DNA from: Planctomycetota bacterium
GTDB taxonomy: Bacteria > Planctomycetota > UBA1135 > UBA2386
Assembly (NCBI GenBank): GCA_025459175.1
Contig: JALORC010000008.1
Location: 29,988 to 93,987, forward strand
Reading direction: 5' to 3'
Length of the DNA stretch: 64,000 nucleotides
This document shows, piece after piece, positions 35,642 to 42,717 of this stretch (position 1 is the stretch's first letter; each line of letters starts with the position of its first letter). A model generated the notes under the pieces. It was given only the letters and a program-made list of their open reading frames with translations, searched no databases and was not told the origin of the DNA. The position numbers and the translations under genes are program-made.

Positions 35642-36056
35642 GCCTGTTCTGTTCCTCGACGAGTGCCTCGGCTCGACCGACGTGCCAGTGGCGCTGCGCG
35701 CGAAGGGGATCCGCGTGGAGATGTTGCACGATCACTTCGACCTTGCGACGCCGGACACCGCGTGGCTGGCCGAGGTCGGCAAGCGAGGCTGGGTCGTGTT
35801 GACGAAGGACCAGAGGATTCGACGCCGACGCGTGGAGATCGACGCACTGATGGCGGCCAACGTCGCGGCGTTCGTACTGACGAGTGGCAATCTGACTGGC
35901 GCTCAGACAGCGACGGCATTCGTGATGGCGTGGCCGCGCATCCAGAAGGCGCTGCGTGACCACGCGCTCCCCTTCGTGGCAGCCGTGGATGTGAAAGGCT
36001 CGATTCGGTTCCTGACCGAGGCCATCCGTCACGCGGCGACGAAGCGAGAGCGCTGA
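35622..36056 (+). CDS. PIN-like domain toxin (DUF5615 type)
   Basis: A protein of 144 residues from a TTG start at 35622, which has AGGAAG just upstream. It begins VLFLDECLGS (Asp13/Glu14, the first acidic positions of the PIN-like site), then HDHFDLATPDTAWLAEVGKR and WVVLTKDQRI (third acidic position, TKD). This arrangement is the PIN-like fold of DUF5615 proteins, predicted metal-dependent ribonucleases. It follows the DUF433 gene with a 20-base overlap, so the pair reads as a type II toxin-antitoxin module. Its stop lies 39 bases from the stop of the convergent membrane-protein gene. Confidence 0.75.
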   Translation: MARPLPEPVLFLDECLGSTDVPVALRAKGIRVEMLHDHFDLATPDTAWLAEVGKRGWVVLTKDQRIRRRRVEIDALMAANVAAFVLTSGNLTGAQTATAFVMAWPRIQKALRDHALPFVAAVDVKGSIRFLTEAIRHAATKRER

Positions 36057-36079
36057 TCGATCTACCGCGGCCGATCACA

Positions 36080-36231
36080 GCCAGTCGATCGCCGATCACC
36101 TGGCGCGCAGCTCGCGCAACCGCCGCTCGATACCCGGCGCATGCTCCGGACGCAGTCGATACTGCTCGATGGTCGGCGCCGGGCCTACGCCCGCGGCTGC
36201 ATTCCTCCATTCCACCCCGATCCGCCCCGCG
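36080..36231. repeat. Resident copy of the membrane-protein 3' end (right repeat of the DUF433/PIN cassette)
   Basis: Pairs with 34719-34870 (see there). It covers the last 40 or so codons of the intact gene at 36096-37688 plus 16 bases beyond its stop. Confidence 0.92.
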
Positions 36232-37688
36232 TGCCGCAAAGCCGCCGAACCGACGATCGCGACGTTCACCAGCAGCACCGCCAACAGGCAGCGTTCGATC
36301 CACACGCCGCACCGCGACGAAGCGCTCCGACCCAACAGCGGCAGCAACGGCAGCAGCCACCACATCGGCGCGAGGCGCGCCCACCACCCGGCCTCGGTGG
36401 CGCTCGCCGCGACGAGGATGCCGATCGCCCAGCCGCCGAGACGACGGCTGCCGCACACCCACCACACCATCGCCAGCAACATCGCCTCCAGGTGCAGCGG
36501 ACCGAAGCCGGCGAAGCGCGCGTCGTAGCGATGGCGCCAGCGCCAGGACGAGAACGGCCAGCGCGGGGCCGGCATCGTCTCGAGTTCGGTCCTGTCGTCG
36601 CACGCCGCACTCGCCAACGCGCGCCCGATTCGCTCCCAGCGCGGCAAGGCCAGGAACTCGGCGCTGGCTTGGTTGCCCATCACCGACGGGCGACCCGGGC
36701 TCCACGCCGCATGGAACGGATTGCCGTGCTCGAGCAAGGCGCGGCCGTAGCTGTCGCCGGCCAGCGCCGACCCGATCGTCAGCGCCAGCAATCCGGCGAC
36801 TGCCGTGCGCAGGACCTCGCGCCGTCGGTGCACGGCCACGAGCACCGCGGTGCCGGCGAGGATCGCGCCGTAGACCAGGCCGGTCAGCTTCAAACCGACC
36901 AGCAGGACCAACGACAATGACGCCAGCGACAACCAGCCGCGACCTCGATGGCGTTCGTACGCGAGCATCGTGAGCACGAACGTCGTCGACACCGAAGCCA
37001 GCAGTCCGTCGACGTACGAAGTGCTCAGCTGGCAGACGACCACCGGATTGGCCGCGCACACGACGGCGATCAGAGCCCCCTGCAGCCAACCACGCCGCCC
37101 GCGCCGGCGCGCGACGAACCACGCCGGCCCGAACGGTGCGAGCAGCAACAACCAGTGCAGCATGTTGCCGGCGGCGAGGTCACCGGTCGCGACATCGAGC
37201 GCGGCACCGACCATCCACGCCGCCTTCGGATAGCCGTGCACCGCACAGGCGAGGCCAGCGGGCACCCGATCGATGAGCACCGCCACGTCGTCGGACCACG
37301 GGTTCCAGCCGTCGACGAGCGCATGCATCGCGGGCTGGTGGTAGAGCACTCCGTCCCACGAGCAGTCCGGCCAACGCAGTGCCGCGCCCAGGCTCAGCAG
37401 CGCGACGGCACCGACGGCTAGCGCGGCCCCGCGCCGGTCCTTCGCCATTGGCTGGAGCGCCGCGACGAAGCCGATCACGATGCCGAACCACGACTGCCAG
37501 CTCTGCACGCCGAACCCACAAGCAATGCACACGGTCACGGCGGCCCACACGGCGAGCGCGAACACGAGTGCGAACCGCGTCACCGCCAGCGCCCAGCGCA
37601 GCAGCCGGCGGCAGTGGCGACCTCGCCCACGACACTCGCGCCGGCCGACGAACGAAGTCGCTGGCTGGCTCGTGCTGGCGAAGGACAT
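36096..37688 (-). CDS. Polytopic membrane protein, probable GT-C type glycosyltransferase
   Basis: A protein of 530 residues with about ten membrane helices. Between the second and third, an external loop has CSWDGVLYHQPAMHALVDGW, comparable to the WDG..HD loop of the protein at 31284-32738. Later helices include VCAANPVVVCQLSTSYVDGL. I take it to be a lipid-sugar-dependent membrane transferase or polymerase of the polysaccharide locus. The start at 37688 (MSFASTSQPATSF) is the best of several in-frame ATGs but is not certain. Its last 40 or so codons are present twice in the window. Confidence 0.55.
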   Translation of the reverse strand: MSFASTSQPATSFVGRRECRGRGRHCRRLLRWALAVTRFALVFALAVWAAVTVCIACGFGVQSWQSWFGIVIGFVAALQPMAKDRRGAALAVGAVALLSLGAALRWPDCSWDGVLYHQPAMHALVDGWNPWSDDVAVLIDRVPAGLACAVHGYPKAAWMVGAALDVATGDLAAGNMLHWLLLLAPFGPAWFVARRRGRRGWLQGALIAVVCAANPVVVCQLSTSYVDGLLASVSTTFVLTMLAYERHRGRGWLSLASLSLVLLVGLKLTGLVYGAILAGTAVLVAVHRRREVLRTAVAGLLALTIGSALAGDSYGRALLEHGNPFHAAWSPGRPSVMGNQASAEFLALPRWERIGRALASAACDDRTELETMPAPRWPFSSWRWRHRYDARFAGFGPLHLEAMLLAMVWWVCGSRRLGGWAIGILVAASATEAGWWARLAPMWWLLPLLPLLGRSASSRCGVWIERCLLAVLLVNVAIVGSAALRHAGRIGVEWRNAAAGVGPAPTIEQYRLRPEHAPGIERRLRELRAR

Positions 37689-37918
37689 CGCCAAGCATTC
37701 TGACCGCGATGATGATCTGGGCAATGCCGGATCGCGGCAATGGACGCGGTCTGGCCAGGCGGTTCGCGATCACCACGTCGGGCTGGCGATCGCCACCGCC
37801 GTGCATGGTCGCTTCCCCGTCATCGCAGCCGCGGCCCTGCCGCTATTCCGGTCGTGAGTTCGCGCTCGAGACCTGACGAGGTCGCAGTGCCTGCGCGAGT
37901 CCGTCGATACCGGCGGCC

Positions 37919-38554
37919 CTATGGCCGCCGATCGCAATGCACCCCATCGTAGGTGATCCGCCCGGTGCACGGCGCCCCGATGGCTTCGATGTCCGGGATG
38001 AGACCCATGGTTCGAACCAGGGCGAACACCCGGACGTCGGCAGCAGGGAACGCATCCTTCACTCGCGACGCGGCAGCAATGAGTGTCGATCACTTGGTCA
38101 CGAAGTCGTCGACGATCGTGATGCGCCTTTCTGCATCGAGGAGACTGCGCTCGATGCGCAGCGTCTTGTAGTGACGCTCCGGCAGGGGGCGGTCACCAGC
38201 AGCTGCGAATGCTGACTTCGGGACCGGTTCAGTACGGATGAGGCAGGAGAACACACGCGATCCGAGTCCACCGCGAACAAGCGCTTCGGCGAGCAGGCGA
38301 GCAGGCCAGAGCGAGTCCTTGCTGGGCAGGGGCGTCCTCCTCGGAGTCGGCACCAACACCACGTCCGGAGCGAGAAACCCCGCGACGAGATCGGCTGGCA
38401 GGAACGGCTTGAGGTGTTCCGTGACCGTACGGAGGAACTCCGGAGCGCCGCGCTTCAGAGGGTCTCGAACCTGCTCCCGTGACTTCTTCGACTCTGGCGA
38501 CTGCCCTCGGGGCGAGTAGACGAGAGCTGCTGCGAAGGGGACCTCAGAAAGCAA
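37919..38554 (-). pseudogene. ShosT-like phosphoribosyltransferase interrupted by an in-frame TGA
   Basis: Translation from a TTG at 38554 gives 154 residues ending RITIVDDFVTK, then TGA at 38090-38092. Read through the TGA the same frame continues STLIAAASRVKDAFPAADVR and on for 57 residues to a TAG at 37919. Together these make a complete type I phosphoribosyltransferase (LVPTPRR near residue 68; VDDFVTK-x-STL is the PRPP-binding loop, usually VDDxxTTGxT). The stop replaces the loop glycine (GGA to TGA is one base). The start overlaps the DprA-like gene by 11 bases. Phosphoribosyltransferase plus DprA-like pairs are the composition of the ShosTA toxin-antitoxin/defence system. It may be a silenced toxin, a recoded gene or a sequencing error. 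Confidence 0.7.
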
Positions 38555-39245
38555 GCTCGCTCCGCATCCGCCCAGGAACCTCGTCCAGCGCCTCGTCGAG
38601 GTTGTCTCGATTCAACACCTCGGCCCCGTAGCCGAGCATCTCTGCCGGCCAGGTGAGGTCAGAGCGCTTCACGAGAGACTCCATGAGGAAGAGCGGGCGG
38701 CCCAGGCGGAGCGCCTCCCAACCTTGGTGCAACGTGCCGCTGCCCTCGCCAGCTTCGACGATGATGGTGGCGTCCGAGAGGAGCGCCATCGTGCGGTTTC
38801 GAATCGGAAAAGCCCTCGTGCCGCCGCGCATGCCGGACGGAAACTGCGAGACGACCAGGTGGCCGCGCATGATGCGCGCCTGGAGTTCGCGGTTCTCGGC
38901 CGGGTAGGCGACGTCGAGCGGGGTCCCCAGAACGGCGATGGTCCGCCCGCCAAGGTCCATGGCCGTGGTGTGCGCAGCCGTGTCGACGCCTTTCGCGAGT
39001 CCGCTCACGACCGTGATGCCGCGCTGGACGAGCGCCGCGGAAATAGCGCGCGCACGGTCGAAACCCTCGGTTGACGGCTCCCGCGTGCCCACGACGGAGA
39101 CCCGGCGACCGCTCCGAAAGAGCTCGAGGTCGCCGGCTACGAACAGCACCTTCGGCGCGTTCTTCTTCTCCACGTCGTTGAGCGTTCCAAGAAGGCCTTC
39201 GGGGCTGGCCTCCTGGAACGTGACGTGCCCCGGGTTCTCCTTCAC
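38544..39245 (-). CDS. DprA/Smf-like protein (ShosA-like antitoxin or sensor)
   Basis: A protein of 233 residues. It has the DprA Rossmann signature: SVVGTREPS, VSGLAKGVDTAAHTTAM, TIAVLGTPLDVAYPAENREL, FPIRNRTMALLSDATIIVEA and SGTLHQGWEALRLGRPLFLM. Neither the N-terminal SAM-like domain nor the C-terminal winged helix of full-length DprA is present. A GTG at 39245 with GGAGGG just upstream is the preferred start; an in-frame ATG at 39299 is the alternative. Competence-type DprA loads RecA on single-stranded DNA, but the overlap with a phosphoribosyltransferase gene points to the ShosTA pair, where the DprA-like protein acts as the antitoxin. Confidence 0.75.
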   Translation of the reverse strand: MKENPGHVTFQEASPEGLLGTLNDVEKKNAPKVLFVAGDLELFRSGRRVSVVGTREPSTEGFDRARAISAALVQRGITVVSGLAKGVDTAAHTTAMDLGGRTIAVLGTPLDVAYPAENRELQARIMRGHLVVSQFPSGMRGGTRAFPIRNRTMALLSDATIIVEAGEGSGTLHQGWEALRLGRPLFLMESLVKRSDLTWPAEMLGYGAEVLNRDNLDEALDEVPGRMRSELAF

Positions 39246-39519
39246 AGGCCCTCCGCAGCAGTCGGGGTATGCCGACCACCATCGACCGGGAGAACGCATC
39301 GGCGCCGACTGCCGATGATGCGATCGAGCACGCGGTCAGCGTGCCGCTGGAACTCGCCGGGGGTGTGGATGTCGTTCGCCTGCATCACGAGGCCGCAGCA
39401 TGAAGGCTGCTGCTTGATGCTAGCCCACACAGCAGAACCCCCGCTACCGCCAAGTCGCGCGAGGGACATTCACGCCGACACCGCACCCAGGACGATTGCA
39501 CGAGGTCGGATCCCAGCGC
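39246..39519. other. Intergenic stretch upstream of the DprA-like gene
   Basis: About 270 bases with no convincing gene. A minus-strand frame of 75 residues is open here (39242-39469) and contains FQRHADRVLDRIIG, but it has no ribosome-binding site that I can see and no family I recognise. The promoter of the ShosTA-like pair must lie in this stretch. Confidence 0.4.
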
Positions 39520-40641
39520 TCACCCCACCCCACCACCGAATGCGAGACTCGCCCGGATCGCCTCGACGATGCGCATCGACGCCCGCCCGTCACCGTACGG
39601 ATTCTTCACCGTCGCCATCGCCGCATACGCATTCGGATCGTCCAGCAACCGATTCGCCTCGGCCACGATCGTCGCGCGATCCGTCCCCACCAGCTTCGCC
39701 GAACCCGCCGCGACCCCTTCCGGCCGCTCCGTCGTCGTGCGCAGCACCAGCACCGGCTTGCCGAGCGACGGCGCCTCTTCCTGCACCCCGCCCGAATCGG
39801 TGAGGATGAGCGTGCACGCGCGCATCGCCGCCACCATCGCCGGATAGTCGAGCGGATCGACCAGTTGGATCGACGGATGGCCGCCGAGCACCCGATGCGC
39901 GACCTCGCGCACGTTCGGGTTGGGATGAACCGGATACAGCATCTGCACGTCGCGCCGATCGGCGACCTGCCGCAGCGCCGCGCAGACCTGCTCGAACGGC
40001 GCGCCGAAGTTCTCGCGGCGGTGCGCGGTGACCAGCACCAGCCGCTTGCCCGCGGCGGGCCGGAACGGTGCCGTGTCGACGCGTTCGGCAGCCCACAGCA
40101 GCGCATCGATGACGGTGTTGCCGGTGACGTGCACCCGCTGGGGATCGGTGCCCTCGCGCAACAGGTTCTGCCGCGAGCCCTCGGTCGGCGCGAAGTGCAG
40201 CGCCGCCATGCGACCGACCAGCACGCGGTTGAGTTCCTCGGGGAACGGGTTGTGCAGATCGCCGGTGCGCAGCCCGGCCTCGACGTGGCCGAACGCGATC
40301 TTGCGATAGAAACACGCCAGCGCCGTCACCATCACCGTCGTCGTGTCGCCCTGCGCCAGCACCAGATCGGGCTGTTCCTCGGCGAGCACCGGATCGAGCC
40401 CCGACAGCAGGCGCGCGGTCAGATCGGCGAGCCCCTGCCCGGGTCGCATCGCATCGAGATCACGATCGGGACGGATGCCGAAGAACGCGTGGATCTGGTC
40501 CAGCATCTGTCGGTGCTGCGCGGTCGCCAGCACCCGCGTCACCGCCCACGGCTGCTGCTGCAGCGCGTGCACGACCGGGGCGAGCTTGACGGCTTCGGGG
40601 CGGGTTCCGACGACGACGAGGATGCGATGCGGCTTCGACAT
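39520..40641 (-). CDS. wecB: UDP-N-acetylglucosamine 2-epimerase (non-hydrolysing)
   Basis: A protein of 373 residues. It has HRILVVVGTRPEAVKLAPVV at the start, QGDTTTVMVTAL, HVEAGLRTGD, FPEELNR, HVTGNTVIDALLW, VTAHRRENFG, LTDSGGVQEEAPSLGKPVLV and RTTTERPEG. These are the full set of conserved segments of WecB, including the catalytic Asp/Glu/His residues and the UDP-binding region. It makes UDP-ManNAc from UDP-GlcNAc for surface polysaccharide. The start at 40641 was chosen because the first strand begins there. It is near the right end of the polysaccharide locus, divergent from the GT4 gene at 40804. Confidence 0.95.
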   Translation of the reverse strand: MSKPHRILVVVGTRPEAVKLAPVVHALQQQPWAVTRVLATAQHRQMLDQIHAFFGIRPDRDLDAMRPGQGLADLTARLLSGLDPVLAEEQPDLVLAQGDTTTVMVTALACFYRKIAFGHVEAGLRTGDLHNPFPEELNRVLVGRMAALHFAPTEGSRQNLLREGTDPQRVHVTGNTVIDALLWAAERVDTAPFRPAAGKRLVLVTAHRRENFGAPFEQVCAALRQVADRRDVQMLYPVHPNPNVREVAHRVLGGHPSIQLVDPLDYPAMVAAMRACTLILTDSGGVQEEAPSLGKPVLVLRTTTERPEGVAAGSAKLVGTDRATIVAEANRLLDDPNAYAAMATVKNPYGDGRASMRIVEAIRASLAFGGGVG

Positions 40642-40803
40642 GAGCGAGCCGGTCACAATGCGCGTTGGCGGCGGCCGGGACAACGACCAGCTGCCGCGGC
40701 GCGCTCGGACCAAGCGCCGAACTTGCGCCGCTGGCCTTGTTCCGCTGCCCGCGGCGCCTAGCTTCACCGGCCAGATCGCGCGCCGCGGTCATCCAACCAC
40801 CGC

Positions 40804-42717
40804 ATGCCGATCGTCGAGCGAGTCCTGCGCTTCCTGGATCCCACCGGCAAGGCCAGGGCCACCGTGCGCCAGTGGTTGCGGGGCGCCCCGGCGGCGCCGG
40901 AACGGCAGCCAGCGCCGCCGGCGACCGTCACCTGCCTGCTGTTCGCCGACGGCAGCCCGCTGCTGCCGCGCTGCGACGCGCTGCTGGCGCAGACCTACCG
41001 GCCGCTCGAGATCCTGGTCGCCGGCAGCCGCGAACGCCTGCGCGACCTGCCGACGCGTCCCGGCGTGCGCGGGTTGGTCGTGCCGAACGGCATGCCGCAG
41101 GCCGAGGTCGAGCGCGAACTGGCGGCGCTCGCGGGGGACTTCGTGCTGACCGCGGCCGGCAGCGCCGAACCGGAACTGGTGGCGACGCTGCTCGCGATCC
41201 TGCAGCGCGAACCGGGGCGCGACGAGGTGCGCGGCCAGGGGCGCAAGCAGCAACCCGGCGGTGGCTTCTGCCTGCGGCGCAATCGGCGCCGCGACGCAAC
41301 AGCACCACCGACGCCACTCGCCGTGACAGCGGACACGCCGCTGCCAACCGATGACCGGCCGCTCTCGCTGCACTTCCCCGCCGCCGCGGCGAACACCGAG
41401 GACCTGCCGTACCGATGGCGCGCAGTGCTGACGCGACCGAACGTGATCGCGACCGCGGCCGATGCGACCACCGCCGAACGCGTGCGCCTGCTGCAGCCGT
41501 CGCCGCCGAACCGCCTGCGCCCGTTCTGCGGTGGCGCACCGCGCCGCGTCGTGCTGCAGGCCGACGACTTCCGCGAGGGTGGCATGGAGCAGGTCATCAT
41601 CGACCTCGCCGAAGCGCTGCAGACCGCCAACTTCACCGTGCGGCTGCTGATCCTCGGCGAAGAAGGGCCCGCCGGCGCCCGCGCGCGCGCCCGGGGCCTG
41701 TGTGTCGATCGCGTCCCGGCCTCGTTCGACGCCTACCGCGACTACCTCGACCAGCACCGCCCCGAACTGGTCAACGCGCACTACTCGACCTACGGCGCCG
41801 ATCAGTGTGCCGCGCGCGGCGTGCCGTTCGTGCAGACGGTGCACAACATGTATGTGTGGTTCGGGCCGTATCAGTTCGACACCTATCGCAAAGCCGATCC
41901 GCACACACACGCCTACGTCTGTGTGTCCAACAACGTCGCGCGCTACAGCGACCTGACCATCGGCCTGCCGGCTGTGCGCATGCTGGTGATCCCGAACGGC
42001 TGCCACCGCGACTTCCTCGCCGTGGACGCGCACCGCACCGCGGCGGCCGCGCTGCGGCGCGAGTTGGGACTGCCGCCGACCGCGCGGGTGCTGCTCAACG
42101 TCGCGTCGGTGCAGCCACCGAAGGGCCAGCACCTGCTGCTCGCCGCGTTCGCCGAGCTCGCCGCCGAACGCACCGACGCGCACCTGATCGTGCTCGGCGG
42201 CACCGCCGATGCCGAGTACCTGCGCGCGCAGCAGGCCATGACCGAACGGCTCGGCCTGTCGCAGCGCGTGCACTGGGTCGGTCGGCGCGCGGACGTCAGC
42301 GCGTTCCATCAGCTCGCGGATGCGCTGGTGCAGCCGTCGTTCTTCGAGGGCTGGAGCCTCGCCATCACCGAGGCGGTGCTGGCCGGGCTGCCGGTGATCG
42401 CGACCGACGTCGGCGGCGCGGTCGAACAACTGCGCGGCACCACCGGCATCCTGGTGCCGGCGGCCGCACCCGACGTGACGCGGCTGCACGTCGACACGCT
42501 GATGCCGCTGCTGGCCGACGAATGCGCGGCGGTGCGGAGTGCTCTGGTCGCGGCGATGCGCGAGGTGCTGGCGCGGGACGGCGCCCGCAGCCCGTTGCCG
42601 GCCGAGTGGGAGGCGCTGCTGCGGGAGGCGGCGTACGGCCGCACCGCCGAGGTGTTCCACTGGTTCGCGGCCGGAGGGTCGGTGCGGGCGGCGCGCTGCT
42701 GGCTGGCAGCTCAGTAG
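40804..42717 (+). CDS. Family 4 glycosyltransferase with a degenerate GT2-like N-terminal domain
   Basis: A protein of 637 residues. The C-terminal part (about 250-637) is GT4: DDFREGGMEQVIIDLAEAL, VQTVHNMYVW, VASVQPPKGQHLLLAAFAEL and QPSFFEGWSLAITEAVLAGL. It is a clear paralogue of the GT4 half of the protein at 27557-30187, with which it shares PFVQxVHNxYVW, AYVCVS and a closing GGxVxAAR motif. The N-terminal region (about 38-130) follows the GT2 outline (VTCLLFADGSPLLPRCDALL, LAQTYRPLEILVA) but lacks the DDG and DxD motifs. That half is therefore probably inactive. The stop overlaps that of the convergent repeat-protein gene by 7 bases. Confidence 0.82.
   Translation: MPIVERVLRFLDPTGKARATVRQWLRGAPAAPERQPAPPATVTCLLFADGSPLLPRCDALLAQTYRPLEILVAGSRERLRDLPTRPGVRGLVVPNGMPQAEVERELAALAGDFVLTAAGSAEPELVATLLAILQREPGRDEVRGQGRKQQPGGGFCLRRNRRRDATAPPTPLAVTADTPLPTDDRPLSLHFPAAAANTEDLPYRWRAVLTRPNVIATAADATTAERVRLLQPSPPNRLRPFCGGAPRRVVLQADDFREGGMEQVIIDLAEALQTANFTVRLLILGEEGPAGARARARGLCVDRVPASFDAYRDYLDQHRPELVNAHYSTYGADQCAARGVPFVQTVHNMYVWFGPYQFDTYRKADPHTHAYVCVSNNVARYSDLTIGLPAVRMLVIPNGCHRDFLAVDAHRTAAAALRRELGLPPTARVLLNVASVQPPKGQHLLLAAFAELAAERTDAHLIVLGGTADAEYLRAQQAMTERLGLSQRVHWVGRRADVSAFHQLADALVQPSFFEGWSLAITEAVLAGLPVIATDVGGAVEQLRGTTGILVPAAAPDVTRLHVDTLMPLLADECAAVRSALVAAMREVLARDGARSPLPAEWEALLREAAYGRTAEVFHWFAAGGSVRAARCWLAAQ

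Noticed and set aside
38000..38025. GGTTCGAACC palindrome, which resembles a tRNA T-loop
   Set aside because: It lies inside the phosphoribosyltransferase frame and no acceptor or anticodon arms can be drawn around it.
38544..39245. Interpretation of the DprA-like gene as the natural-competence DprA
   Set aside because: It lacks the flanking domains of typical DprA and overlaps a phosphoribosyltransferase gene, so the ShosTA-like reading fits better.
39242..39469. Minus-strand 75-residue frame upstream of the DprA-like gene
   Set aside because: No ribosome-binding site, no recognised family, and it runs into the 5' end of the DprA-like gene. Kept only as a note on the intergenic stretch.
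37689..39519. Whether the ShosTA-like pair is also bounded by a repeated gene 3' end (wecB tail expected at 37.7-37.9 kb)
   Set aside because: No similarity to the wecB end was found in that interval, and the pair is co-oriented with wecB rather than convergent.
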